Assembly: GCF_002245535.1 (NCBI RefSeq)
Contig: NZ_NKCN01000001.1
Span: 372,001-436,000 of the forward strand
Origin: Mycobacterium lehmannii
GTDB lineage: Bacteria > Actinomycetota > Actinomycetes > Mycobacteriales > Mycobacteriaceae
Length of the DNA stretch: 64,000 bases
Direction of reading: 5' to 3'
This document shows, piece after piece, positions 26,224-33,441 of this stretch (its first letter is position 1; every line of letters begins with the position of its first letter). A model generated the notes under the pieces. That model had not been told where the DNA came from and ran no database searches. It saw nothing but the letters and a program-made list of their open reading frames with translations. The position numbers were made by a program, and so were the translations under genes.

Positions 26224-26532
26224 GTGATTGCAATCGCGGTGGTGCTACTGGTTTCGGCAGCTGTTTTGATCCTGTTCGGCGTGGTGCTCTACGGCAACGG
26301 CGTCGGCACGGTTCCCGACGAGCCTGGCCGCGAGCCGGCGGCCACCCGGGAGGGTCTGCGGCGCGTCTCATGGAGCGACCTGTTCGCGCGGATGAAGACG
26401 TCGGTCGGAGACATCCTGAATGAGGACGCAAGGCGGCCCCAGAAGTTGACCGCGGCCGGCGCCTTTTGCGTCCTGGTGGGGATCATCGTCCTGGTACTCG
26501 CGCTGCTGTCATTCGTCACCGCCATGGTGTAG
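26224..26532 (+). CDS. Small membrane protein with two transmembrane segments
   Basis: A 102-aa protein starting with GTG at 26224, preceded by GAGGAACGGGG. An N-terminal hydrophobic segment (IAIAVVLLVSAAVLILFGVVLY) and a C-terminal one (FCVLVGIIVLVLALLSFVTAMV) flank a polar middle of about 55 residues with several Arg, Lys, Asp and Glu. This gives a hairpin topology. I do not recognise the family. It is the first gene of the loosely packed region that ends at the tRNA cluster. Confidence 0.65.
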   Translation: MIAIAVVLLVSAAVLILFGVVLYGNGVGTVPDEPGREPAATREGLRRVSWSDLFARMKTSVGDILNEDARRPQKLTAAGAFCVLVGIIVLVLALLSFVTAMV

Positions 26533-26615
26533 CGACGCCGCTGAGGTGCTGGTCGGATAGCGACGATAGGTCGAAACCTTCCCTGTGATCCGGGCAGTCG
26601 GGCAGACTGACCGAC

Positions 26616-27278
26616 ATGAGTTGGGCCACCACGGTGACGAGCACGTTGGTGCCGTTCGCCTCTGTGACATCCACTGCGGCCGTGGCGATCTGGACCAAGC
26701 GCATCGACGCGAGGACCAAGAAAGAAGAACGAGATCACGCTCTCGTCCTCGACTACGAGAAGCGGGCTGGTGAGGACAAGAAGGCTGCGTTGAAGCGTTT
26801 GATCTCAGCGACCCTGCACCTCAAGCGCGGAGCCGAACAGCTCGCTGGCACCGAACACAGCCTCAGCCAGCGGCGGGCCGAGGCGATCAGACAACTGTAC
26901 GAGTTCCGTGTTCGGCTGGGTATGGATGACGGAATAGCTGAGTTGATGATTTACGCCGCGGAACCGGTTCGTGACCTCACGGAGTTGATGCTCGACGAGT
27001 GGGACCGCCAGTTCCGTGAGCACGGCTACTCTTTGGCTCAGTTGGATGCCTGCAAGAGGCGACTCGTCCAGACGGCAGGCGACCTGGCGCCGACCGACGA
27101 ACAAGCGATCTATGCGGAGCGCAAGTGGGACGAGCTCAAAGAAGAAGAAGGCGCATGGCTCAAAAGGCTCGGTGACGAGTCGGAGCTTGACGTCGAAGCA
27201 CTGGTGGAACTCTGCAAGCAGACGTTGAAAGCCGCCCATAAAGACCTCCGTGGCGGCTACGGCGTGGAACCGGACTAA
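26616..27278 (+). CDS. Hypothetical protein, membrane-anchored coiled coil
   Basis: A 220-aa protein of unknown function. An N-terminal segment (about 5-27) is moderately hydrophobic and could anchor it in the membrane. The remainder is highly charged and helical (RTKKEERDHALVLDYEKR, ERKWDELKEEEGAWLKRLGD), consistent with coiled coil. Codon choice is less GC-rich than in the neighbouring core genes, which fits an accessory origin. No partner gene is evident. Confidence 0.6.
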   Translation: MSWATTVTSTLVPFASVTSTAAVAIWTKRIDARTKKEERDHALVLDYEKRAGEDKKAALKRLISATLHLKRGAEQLAGTEHSLSQRRAEAIRQLYEFRVRLGMDDGIAELMIYAAEPVRDLTELMLDEWDRQFREHGYSLAQLDACKRRLVQTAGDLAPTDEQAIYAERKWDELKEEEGAWLKRLGDESELDVEALVELCKQTLKAAHKDLRGGYGVEPD

Positions 27279-27844
27279 CGCTGCGGTTCGGCGGTCGCGT
27301 GGGGCGTGTGCGGGTGTGCCCACGCGTGGCGCCTCATCCCGATGTTTCGAGTGGTGTAACCAAGCCTTTGTTCCGGTTCTGTGACAGCTGTTGCGCAAGT
27401 TTCGTGCGTGAACGTGCAGTTTTCGCAAATTTCTACGAGTTCGATGAAAGCTGGGCGAACGTGTCTGCGGGGCCTCGCGGACGGTTGACACTCGGCGGCG
27501 GATGTGTCAACCACCGATTTCAGCGCTTGCTGGTCGCTTCGTGGGGCGAAGGGTCGTCGAATTCGATTGTGTGCCTCAATAGCATTGCAGTACAACTGAT
27601 ATCAGCGAAATTTGCTTCGAGACTGCCCGCATGAATTGCGGACGCGGGCCTTTAGCCAGCAGCATGGGATGCCACTACCTGTCTTGATCGGCTAATCATG
27701 GACCCGAGTGGACGCCAGCGAAATCGAACGGGCGCATGCACATTCAGCAAAAAGAGATACGACGAACTTGCAACTGCCGATGACGTCAATTTCTGTGTAG
27801 CATCACGATCTATGGGGGGTAACACGACACGATGGGAGTATCAA
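27279..27844. other. Low-density, lower-GC spacer before the first micro-lipoprotein
   Basis: About 566 bp with visibly higher A+T than the core genome. Frames on both strands look non-coding. A short hairpin (27625-27630 GCCCGC with 27644-27649 GCGGGC, followed by CTTTA) might be a terminator. The 3' end carries GGGAG about five bases before the small gene at 27845. Confidence 0.5.
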
Positions 27845-27955
27845 ATGTCGGGGTTCCTCCGGAAGGTCAGCGTTGCGTCAGCGCTCGGCGTGGTTGCACT
27901 GACGGCGACGGGATGCACGCCGATCTTCTCGCTGGTCGCCATCGGCGTCGGATAA
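27845..27955 (+). CDS. Micro-lipoprotein 1 (36 aa)
   Basis: A very short gene: ATG at 27845 with GGGAG at 27835-27839, stop TAA at 27953-27955. The product has a Lys/Arg start (MSGFLRKVSV), a hydrophobic core (ALGVVALTA) and a lipobox-like TATGC, leaving a mature lipopeptide of only 13 residues. A longer in-frame start at 27698 exists, but its added 49 residues look non-coding. Two other peptides of the same design lie within 2 kb (28448-28549 and 29666-29785). The function is unknown. Confidence 0.55.
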   Translation: MSGFLRKVSVASALGVVALTATGCTPIFSLVAIGVG

Positions 27956-28447
27956 GCCACGGTCCGCCGGCGTGGACATGGATCTAGCCGGTTTGCGTCT
28001 TCCGAAAACGTAATTCGGCCGCCGACGCCCTCGCACTGACGCGATGGCATCGATGCTGACCGCCCGGCCAGGCCAAGGCTCCGGTTCGGAGCGGAGCGTG
28101 CTCCCGGCCGACCGGCGGCACATGACGGCAGTTCCGGTAGTCAGATCTTGGTCGAAGCTGAACCGAATCTGCTTTCGGGCCGCCGTCTGCGTTGCGCACG
28201 TGTGCGTTTCGGGGATGCGCCGTAGACCTTGGCACGTCTGCCGCAATGAACCGCGGCTTCAGGCGCTGTCGTCGGTCCCTGCCCAGTGCGGCAGCAGGCC
28301 ATCGGTGTCGCGACGCCGGTCACGTCAGAACGGCGATGGGGCACATCGCTATTCGGCGATCTGCTAGGAGCCGCAGCCCGTCGGCTTCACGACGACACTC
28401 TTCGGGCCGGGCAATCTTGACGAAGACTTCTACCAGGGAACGAGCGC
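27956..28447. other. Gene-poor stretch between two micro-lipoprotein genes
   Basis: About 490 bp without a supported gene; several overlapping frames on both strands are arginine-rich shadows. A weak hairpin CCACG...CGTGG directly follows the first micro-lipoprotein stop. The end carries AGGGAA about 10 bases before the next small gene. Confidence 0.5.
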
Positions 28448-28549
28448 ATGGTGAAGAAACTCGCGATAGTCCTAGTGCTGACCTTCATCCCACTGACGAC
28501 GTCGAGCTGCATCTGTGTTACGGATGGCGTAGCGCCGGTGTGCATTTGA
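28448..28549 (+). CDS. Micro-lipoprotein 2 (33 aa)
   Basis: ATG at 28448 with AGGGAA upstream, stop TGA at 28547-28549. The product begins MVKKLAIVLVLTFIPL, a textbook short signal peptide, and ends the hydrophobic stretch in TTSSC, a candidate lipobox. The mature 13-residue tail has two further cysteines (CICVTDGVAPVCI). The design matches the other two micro-lipoproteins in this region. Its small size argues for caution, but charge, hydrophobic core and cysteine are all in the right order. Confidence 0.55.
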   Translation: MVKKLAIVLVLTFIPLTTSSCICVTDGVAPVCI

Positions 28550-28572
28550 GCTGAGTCGGCGACAGCACCAAG

Positions 28573-28589
28573 CGGGTCGTCGTGACCCG
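28573..28589. terminator. Possible shared terminator between convergent small genes
   Basis: Stem CGGGTC / GACCCG (28573-28578 and 28584-28589) with a 5-base loop, between micro-lipoprotein 2 (plus) and the repeat protein (minus). The stem is short and no T run follows, so this is a weak call. Confidence 0.3.
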
Positions 28590-28645
28590 ATGTGGCAGCG
28601 GCGCGCCCGAAGATCGAGGTAAAGCTGATATCCGGAAGTCTTCGG

Positions 28646-29080
28646 TTACTCGGTGTCCGACGAGTCGGCCGAAGGCGCGGGAGCCGTCGCCTCAGTTTCC
28701 TCGCCCTCATCTGGGTTGTTGCTTTCCCAGCTTTGCGGCCCGAGCTTGCTGGGGATAGAGGCCCACCCTGACACCAGCTTTCCGGGTGCCTCGGCCCAGC
28801 CCTGGACGAGCTTTCCGGGCGCTTCGGCCCATCCTCGGACGAGCTTGCCCGGTGCTTCGGCCCAGCCCTGGACGAGTTCACCGGGTGCCGAGGCCCAGCC
28901 CTCGAGAATCTGACCGGGCGCCGCGGCCCAGCCTCCGACGAGCTCGCCAACATAGCTGTTTCCAGTGGTGGTGAAGGCACATGGTGAGCAGCTCACTTGG
29001 CCCGGTTCGGCGGACGCCGGCGCGGCTGCGATGAGACCGGTGACGGCCATCCCTCCGGTGACGATGGCGATTTTCTTCAT
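28646..29080 (-). CDS. Secreted protein with six 11-residue GWAxAPGxLVx repeats
   Basis: A 144-aa protein with a signal peptide (MKKIAIVTGGMAVTG, cleavage near ASAEP). Two cysteines (CSPC) follow, then six consecutive 11-residue units from about residue 50 to 115, consensus GWA-[AES]-APG-x-[LI]-[LV]-x. The tail of about 28 residues is acidic and Pro/Ala/Ser-rich. An 11-residue period with Trp and Leu at fixed places fits an amphipathic helix that could lie along a lipid or protein surface. AGGAAGGA precedes the ATG at 29080. I do not recognise the family. Confidence 0.75.
   Translation of the reverse strand: MKKIAIVTGGMAVTGLIAAAPASAEPGQVSCSPCAFTTTGNSYVGELVGGWAAAPGQILEGWASAPGELVQGWAEAPGKLVRGWAEAPGKLVQGWAEAPGKLVSGWASIPSKLGPQSWESNNPDEGEETEATAPAPSADSSDTE
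28736..28933 (-). repeat. 33-bp tandem repeat encoding an 11-residue unit, six copies
   Basis: Six head-to-tail units inside the secreted repeat protein. The three central copies read GWAEAPGKLV plus one variable residue; the first two and the last are more divergent. The near-identical centre suggests recent copy-number change by slippage or unequal exchange. Confidence 0.85.
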
Positions 29081-29109
29081 GTGCGGATTCCTTCCTGGCT
29101 AATGCTTCT

Positions 29110-29469
29110 TCATAGGTCAACTGATCGTCGGCAGCGCAGTGGCGGGCTGCAGAAGTGTCTAGTTACGAGGTGGTCGGCCGCCGAAGCAAGTCGGTAGTAC
29201 CCGGAATTCACTGCACGCATGCCCATCAAGGCTGCCCCTGCGGCAGCCGCCCTTCCGGTGTTGTTGCCGGGACCGGCTTGAGCCGTCGGATTGTCCTCAC
29301 TCGCAAGGGGTGCCGTTCGAAAGGCTGGCCAGTCGAGCGTGCTATCACTGACCGCGTGGGCGGTGGCCGATCGACTCACCGCGCCATGGCCTGCCATGCT
29401 GCGGCCGGGGTCTTCAGGCGGTGTGGAAGGGGATTGGGCTGCATTGGGACCAGTGAGTAATCGCTTCAT
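29110..29469 (-). CDS. Doubtful hypothetical protein
   Basis: A 119-residue frame with an ATG at 29469 and an AGGGGG tract upstream, but no recognisable domain, signal peptide or membrane segment. Composition is Ala/Ser/Pro-rich and third-position GC is only moderate. Overlapping plus-strand frames are no better. I list it because the stretch 29081-29665 otherwise holds no gene; it may be non-coding. Confidence 0.25.
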   Translation of the reverse strand: MKRLLTGPNAAQSPSTPPEDPGRSMAGHGAVSRSATAHAVSDSTLDWPAFRTAPLASEDNPTAQAGPGNNTGRAAAAGAALMGMRAVNSGYYRLASAADHLVTRHFCSPPLRCRRSVDL

Positions 29470-29665
29470 GCGAGAGCCCCCTGGTGCAGGTTATCGAGTC
29501 GGGGGCAAATATATCGCCTGCGTCAGCGAGGCGCATGCCGGAAAGAGAACGGCAGCGCACTGAAACCTGGCGAGGGAGCCTGCGCCGTCGGCATGAAGTA
29601 GATGTCCTCGGGTGGCGTGAACGTCCGCAGCTATACCGACAGTGTCACTACGGTCTTGGGTTGGC

Positions 29666-29785
29666 CTAACCGCAACCGAAGGGCGCCGTGCAGAAGGTTC
29701 CTGGAGGGAATGTAATGCACCCCGACAGCACCAGTGTGAGCCCGGCGAGGAGCAACGTCACTGCCATTTTCGTCCAAATCAACAT
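29666..29785 (-). CDS. Micro-lipoprotein 3 (39 aa)
   Basis: ATG at 29785, stop TAG at 29666-29668, minus strand. The product begins MLIWTKMAVTLLLAGLTLVL and reaches a perfect lipobox LSGC, followed by a 17-residue mature peptide with two more cysteines (CITFPPGTFCTAPFGCG). This is the strongest of the three micro-lipoprotein calls. No good Shine-Dalgarno precedes it; leaderless translation is possible. A short palindrome at 29814-29832 lies 28 bp upstream and could be its control site. The tRNA-Val gene is about 260 bp away. Confidence 0.6.
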   Translation of the reverse strand: MLIWTKMAVTLLLAGLTLVLSGCITFPPGTFCTAPFGCG

Positions 29786-29813
29786 GTGATCAGGGTGGAC
29801 CGCTCGCCAGCTC

Positions 29814-29832
29814 GGGGAAACAGGGTTTCCCC
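29814..29832. promoter_or_regulatory. Palindrome upstream of micro-lipoprotein 3
   Basis: Inverted repeat GGGGAAAC-AGG-GTTTCCCC, 8-base arms around a 3-base centre. It lies just upstream of the minus-strand micro-lipoprotein start at 29785, a plausible operator position. A role as a hairpin terminator is less likely because no gene ends here. Confidence 0.4.
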
Positions 29833-30047
29833 TGGCGTTCCCGCTGCAGCGATACGACCGATGGAGATGTCCGTGCTCGTACCGTCCGCCGGCCTACACT
29901 CTGTCGTCTCCGCGCGGTCCTAGCAGCTGCAGTGCGCGGAGGGGCCAGCGAAGTTGCTCGTCCCAGATGGCGCCGCTCAGTCGCACGGAAGTGAGGCGAA
30001 AGCGGCGAAGACCCGGGAAAATCGGGCCTGACCTGTACAAACTCTGG

Positions 30048-30119
30048 TGCGCGATACTGGGATTGAACCAGTGACCTCTTCCGTGTCAGGGAAGCGCTCT
30101 CCCGCTGAGCTAATCGCGC
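30048..30119 (-). tRNA. tRNA-Val (anticodon GAC)
   Basis: A complete 72-nt cloverleaf. The acceptor pair is GCGCGAT/ATCGCGC, the anticodon stem is CTTCC/GGAAG around CTGACAC, and the T arm is ACTGG-TTCAATC-CCAGT. The discriminator A is followed by a genomically encoded CCA (30045-30047). Its 3' end faces the accessory region to the left, the usual orientation for a tRNA used as an integration site. Confidence 0.95.
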
Positions 30120-30132
30120 CGAACCTTCGTAG

Positions 30133-30203
30133 AGGTGGAGACGGGAATCGAACCCGTGTGCACGGCTTTGCAGGCCGTTGCCTCACCACTCGGCCACTCC
30201 ACC
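30133..30203 (-). tRNA. tRNA-Cys (anticodon GCA)
   Basis: Acceptor GGTGGAG/CTCCACC, anticodon stem ACGGC/GCCGT around CTGCAAA, T arm CGGG-TTCGATT-CCCG. The discriminator is U73, the canonical identity base for tRNA-Cys. CCA is not encoded. It lies 13 bp upstream of tRNA-Val on the same strand, probably in the same transcript. Confidence 0.95.
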
Positions 30204-30230
30204 GCTGGGGTTGATGCCACTGCACCTTCG

Positions 30231-30303
30231 AGCGGATGACGGGATTCGAACCCGCGACCCTCACCTTGGCAAGGTGATGCGCTACCAACTGCGCTACATC
30301 CGC
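30231..30303 (-). tRNA. tRNA-Gly (anticodon GCC)
   Basis: Acceptor GCGGATG/CATCCGC, anticodon stem TCACC/GGTGA around TTGCCAA, T arm GCGGG-TTCGAAT-CCCG(T/C). The discriminator is U73, as expected for bacterial tRNA-Gly. CCA is not encoded. It is the first gene of the Gly-Cys-Val minus-strand cluster. Confidence 0.95.
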
Positions 30304-30408
30304 GCGCCACGAACGACTCGTCGCCCGTCGCGAAGGACGACGATAGTCCACCAAAGTGTAGCTGCACAAATCCCGACGTTCGCCGGTGCGTCTCTGCCCG
30401 TTCACATC

Positions 30409-30933
30409 TCAAAACAGCTGGTACGACTGGCGTGAAACGAAGAATCCGCGCCCGGAACCGTCGTCGCGGCATGTGACCCCCGCCTCGGCACTCTCGCATT
30501 GCAGCGCGCCCGCGCGGATCGCTTCGCCGTACGCAAGTTCCTCGTCGGCGCCGAACGCCGTGTCGCCCGCGCAGACGAACTCGGGCCGCTCACCACGCGC
30601 CAGTGAGATGCCCTGGCCGTAGTCGAACTCGCAGTCGGCAGGCCGCGGCGGGGGAGACCACTGCCGGTCGATAATGTCGCAGCGAACAAAATCGGTGTCG
30701 ATCATGCAGCCGACGTTCCCCGACGGCGAGATGAAGCCGGTCAACTCGGTGACCTCGCGCACCGGCGCAAGCGAAGGCGTCGACGACGAAGCCCCAGGCT
30801 TGGCCACCACCTTGTTCTGGTTCGGGCTTGGCGCCGGCGCCACTTCGGCGGGTGGTGATTCGCCGCAGCCGGCGACCACCGTCAGCACCGCACCGCAGGT
30901 GACCAACAAGACCCAACTCCGCATATCGGCCAT
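30409..30933 (-). CDS. Lipoprotein, function unknown
   Basis: About 174 aa from the ATG at 30933 (MADMRSWVLLV); ATGs at 30924 and 30954 are alternatives. The signal peptide ends in a good lipobox VVAGC, followed by a flexible Pro/Ser/Ala linker of about 40 residues. The globular part has three cysteine pairs (NVGCMID/FVRCDII, DCEFDYG/FVCAGD, LQCES/VTCRDD), consistent with three disulphides, and the motif FISPSGNVGCMI. This pattern recurs in small actinobacterial secreted proteins of unknown role. It lies beside the tRNA-Gly gene. Confidence 0.75.
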   Translation of the reverse strand: MADMRSWVLLVTCGAVLTVVAGCGESPPAEVAPAPSPNQNKVVAKPGASSSTPSLAPVREVTELTGFISPSGNVGCMIDTDFVRCDIIDRQWSPPPRPADCEFDYGQGISLARGERPEFVCAGDTAFGADEELAYGEAIRAGALQCESAEAGVTCRDDGSGRGFFVSRQSYQLF

Positions 30934-31073
30934 CGCGTGACCGTAGCCCGACATGCCGCTTCGACCGCCTGAAATGAGGAAGCCGGCGCCGTGGATACCT
31001 GTCGGGCGGATTCGGGACGCGGCCCTCGATCGTGCTAGTCTTCGACGTCGTTCGGCCATTCGGTCGACTCTCC

Positions 31074-31145
31074 GGTCTCGTAGCTCAGTGGGAGAGCGTC
31101 CGCCTCACACGCGGAAGGTCGCTGGTTCGAACCCAGCCGGGACCA
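31074..31145 (+). tRNA. tRNA-Val (anticodon CAC)
   Basis: A complete 72-nt cloverleaf. Acceptor GGTCTCG/CGGGACC (with one G-U pair), anticodon stem TCCGC/GCGGA around CTCACAC, T arm GCTGG-TTCGAAC-CCAGC, discriminator A. CCA is not fully encoded (ACCC follows). It is on the opposite strand from the Gly-Cys-Val cluster about 0.8 kb away, so two valine isoacceptors lie near each other. Confidence 0.95.
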
Positions 31146-31228
31146 CCCCTTCACTAGCGCGCGTTGCGCCCCGTCTCCCTAGACTCAACTCATGCCCCTG
31201 GTGATCACTTCGCGGTTCGCAGGTCGTC

Positions 31229-31636
31229 ATGTCTGAAGAGAAACCGCCCGGCGAGATCCTTCCGGAAAGCGAATGCTGGAACCTGTTGGGCAGTGTGTCG
31301 TTGGGGCGCCTGGTCACCAGCGCTGATGGGATTCCCGAGATCTTTCCGGTGAACTTCGTCGTCCAGCGCAAGACGCTCCTGTTTCGCACCGCGCAGGGCA
31401 CCAAGCTGGTGAGCACAGCGGTCAATCGCGACGTGCTCTTCGAAGCCGACGATCACAACGTCGGCGAAGGATGGAGCGTCATCGTGCGGGGCGTCGCGCG
31501 GACCGTGCACGACGACGACGACCGTGCGGAGGCCGAGCGGGCGCAATTACTGCCCTGGACCGCGCACGCCAAGGACCACTACATCCGCGTGCTTCCGCGA
31601 CGCGTCACTGGCCGTCGCTTCCGCTTCGGTTCGTAG
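31229..31636 (+). CDS. Pyridoxamine 5'-phosphate oxidase-like split-barrel flavoprotein
   Basis: A 135-aa protein of the FMN-binding split-barrel superfamily. LGSVSLGRLVTSADGIPEIFPVNFVV is the typical first strand pair, and VLFEADDHNVGEGWSVIVRGVAR the central part. In mycobacteria such proteins bind flavin or F420 and act as small reductases or stress proteins; the substrate is not known here. The ATG at 31229 gives a normal length. Confidence 0.85.
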   Translation: MSEEKPPGEILPESECWNLLGSVSLGRLVTSADGIPEIFPVNFVVQRKTLLFRTAQGTKLVSTAVNRDVLFEADDHNVGEGWSVIVRGVARTVHDDDDRAEAERAQLLPWTAHAKDHYIRVLPRRVTGRRFRFGS

Positions 31637-31644
31637 CGGCCGGC

Positions 31645-31974
31645 CTAGCGCCTGCGTCGCCACACGATGATCCCGACAACGGCGAGCACGGCGACGATCG
31701 CTGCGATCGGCACCGTCTGCTTCGGATTGTCGGTGGCGGTATGCCGGAGCGTGTCCGCCTTCTCGACGACGCGTTCCTTGGTCTCGACCGCCTTGTCCTT
31801 GGCGTTCTCCTTGGTCTCGTCGACCTTCTCCTTGGCGCGCGTCTTCACATCCAACTTGGCCTGCAGCGCCTCGACCGTCTCGCCGAGCTCCTGGCGGGTC
31901 TGCTCGATGTCGGCCTCGATGTCGTCGACGCCCGCGTCCGGTCCGGGCTCGGGGCGTGGATTCGGTGCGCTCAT
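31645..31974 (-). CDS. DUF3618 membrane-anchored protein
   Basis: A 109-aa protein from the ATG at 31974. The N-terminal motif DDIEADIEQTRQELGETVEALQAKLDVKTRAKEKV is the DUF3618 signature, continuing as a highly charged helix with many Lys and Glu. A single C-terminal transmembrane helix (VPIAAIVAVLAVVGIIVW) ends in an Arg cluster. The start overlaps the stop of the upstream holin-like gene (ATGA). Such pairs are common in actinobacteria and are linked to envelope stress, but no mechanism is known. Confidence 0.88.
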   Translation of the reverse strand: MSAPNPRPEPGPDAGVDDIEADIEQTRQELGETVEALQAKLDVKTRAKEKVDETKENAKDKAVETKERVVEKADTLRHTATDNPKQTVPIAAIVAVLAVVGIIVWRRRR

Positions 31975-32372
31975 GACCGGGCGTCCTTCAGTTCTTGGAT
32001 GTCTGCTTTCACCGTCTCGACGGTCTTCGGCGCCGCCGGTGTGACCTCCCGAGCCTGGCCGCGTCCCACCAGAGCCGCGATGCCCGCGATCACGAACAGC
32101 ACTGCCGCGACGATCAGCGCCGCGGCCCAAACCGGCAACACGAGAGACAACGCCGCCACCCCCGCCGCGATCAACGTCGCCCCGCCGAAAAAGGCCAGCA
32201 GGCCCGCCACGCTGAACAAGCCCGCGCCGATCCCGGCATGCCGGGCCGATTCCTGAAATTCCTTCTGCGCCAACCGCATTTCGTCACGGATCAACCGCGA
32301 TGTCTGCGTCGACAACTGGCTCATCAACTCGCCGACCGACGCGTCGGCGCCAGGTCTGGATTCCACCGTCAT
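31971..32372 (-). CDS. Phage holin family (DUF1469-type) membrane protein
   Basis: A 133-aa protein with an amphipathic N-terminal region (SVGELMSQLSTQTSRLIRDEMRLAQKEF) and two transmembrane helices (GLFSVAGLLAFFGGATLIAAGVAALSLVL and AAALIVAAVLFVIAGIAALVG). This is the actinobacterial holin superfamily III/DUF1469 layout. Despite the name it is a chromosomal membrane protein, with no lysis genes nearby. AGAGG lies before the ATG at 32372. It is coupled to the DUF3618 gene by a 4-bp overlap. Confidence 0.87.
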   Translation of the reverse strand: MTVESRPGADASVGELMSQLSTQTSRLIRDEMRLAQKEFQESARHAGIGAGLFSVAGLLAFFGGATLIAAGVAALSLVLPVWAAALIVAAVLFVIAGIAALVGRGQAREVTPAAPKTVETVKADIQELKDARS

Positions 32373-32725
32373 CACATACCAACCTCTGACTTGTCTTGAC
32401 GTGTCGCGACAGTGATGCCCGTGGTCAACACGCCCGAAACACCGATGCCCCTTTGAATGCATTCGCTGACCGTTATCTGAGCGACGACGGGAGGCGCGGC
32501 AGAACCGCAGGTGAGACCGGAGATCGAGGCCGCGGCCGATCTCAAATGCGGCTCTACCATGCCGAAGCGGTCACCATTTGGAAACGGCGCGGTGCGGCGT
32601 GGCGCGTCCTTGACAACCGCCTGCTGATATTAACGCGGTCGTATGGACGCGACCTCGGTACGGCATGCAAGGTGTGCTGCCTCGGTTGAACGAAAGTGTG
32701 AGCGTGAGTGGAGGGATCAACGTCG
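32373..32725. other. Intergenic region between the holin-like gene and the proline-rich protein
   Basis: About 350 bp serving as divergent upstream region. A TTGACA hexamer occurs near 32612 in the plus direction, but I see no clear partner -10. GGAGGG at 32710-32715 is the ribosome binding site of the next gene. Small frames here are not convincing. Confidence 0.45.
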
Positions 32726-33214
32726 ATGACGACCTTTAGAGGAGTCAACATCGCGGCAGCTGTGGGGGCTGGACTCATAGGTGCGGCCATTGGGGTGGCC
32801 CCCGCACTGAGCCCGACTGCCTTGGCCGGGGGATATGAATGTGTCCCATCGAAGGGCGGCGCACCTGCCGGCGCACCCGGGGCGCCCGTATGTGCTCCGC
32901 TGACAGATATGGCCGGCGTGCCGATGGCACTTCCCGGCCCGCCTCCTATCGCGCCGCCTTTGGTGCCTCCCGTCGTGCCTCCGCCCCTGGTGCCGCCTCT
33001 GGTACCGCCGCCGCTGGTGCCACCGCTTGTGCCCCCGCCACTGGTTCCGCCGGTGGCCGGAGCTCCGATCGTGGGCGGCGCTCCCGCAGTGGTCGGCGCT
33101 CCGCTCACGGAGATGGGTGGACTGGCCGGAAAGGGCAAGGGAGACCCATCCCGTCCGCCGGCGCCCGGAGCGCCCGTCCCGGGTCAGCCCACTCCGCCAG
33201 GGCCGGTGACCTGA
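32726..33214 (+). CDS. Secreted proline-rich repeat protein
   Basis: A 162-aa protein from the ATG at 32726, with GGAGGG ten bases upstream. An N-terminal hydrophobic segment (VNIAAAVGAGLIGAAIGVAPAL) is a signal peptide or anchor. The centre (about residues 75-110) is a run of PPLVP/PPPLVPP units, probably a rigid polyproline rod. Two cysteines flank the start of the mature part (YECVP, PVCAP). The C terminus is Gly/Pro-rich. It resembles cell-wall-spanning linkers in other actinobacterial surface proteins; no function is known. Confidence 0.75.
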   Translation: MTTFRGVNIAAAVGAGLIGAAIGVAPALSPTALAGGYECVPSKGGAPAGAPGAPVCAPLTDMAGVPMALPGPPPIAPPLVPPVVPPPLVPPLVPPPLVPPLVPPPLVPPVAGAPIVGGAPAVVGAPLTEMGGLAGKGKGDPSRPPAPGAPVPGQPTPPGPVT

Positions 33215-33240
33215 CGACCCACCGAGGATAGTCCCTCCGG

Positions 33241-33279
33241 TTTGGCCCGGCGGCGAGCAAGTCTCGCTGCCGGGCCAAA
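33241..33279. terminator. Strong terminator hairpin after the proline-rich protein
   Basis: A 17-bp stem (33241-33257 and 33263-33279) with one G-U pair and a CAAGT loop. The arms read TTTGGCCCGGCGGCGAG and CTCGCTGCCGGGCCAAA. It begins 26 bp after the stop of the proline-rich gene. Confidence 0.85.
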
Positions 33280-33441
33280 TTCATTGGCGGCCAATAAATC
33301 TGACGTGGTTTCCGCCGGTAGACCGCTGTGGCCGAACCGTGACGGAGACTTAATCGAATTGCCTATGCGCTCTTGGTCTTAAAGCGCTCCGGCTGCCCTA
33401 CCATTATTGACATCGTTGTAATTTCAAGGGAGGCACCAAGA

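Noticed and set aside
27299..27634. 111-residue plus-strand frame
   Set aside because: No ribosome binding site, no domain and mixed composition; the region looks non-coding.
28044..28367. 107-residue plus-strand frame between the micro-lipoproteins
   Set aside because: Arginine-rich, no recognisable feature, and matched by equally open antisense frames.
30012..30030. Hairpin-like CCCG...CGGG after tRNA-Val
   Set aside because: Only four to five paired bases and no T tract; too weak to call a terminator.
31971..32372. Holin-like gene as a sign of a prophage
   Set aside because: The DUF1469-type protein is coupled to DUF3618 in many actinobacterial chromosomes, and no endolysin, capsid or integrase gene is near.
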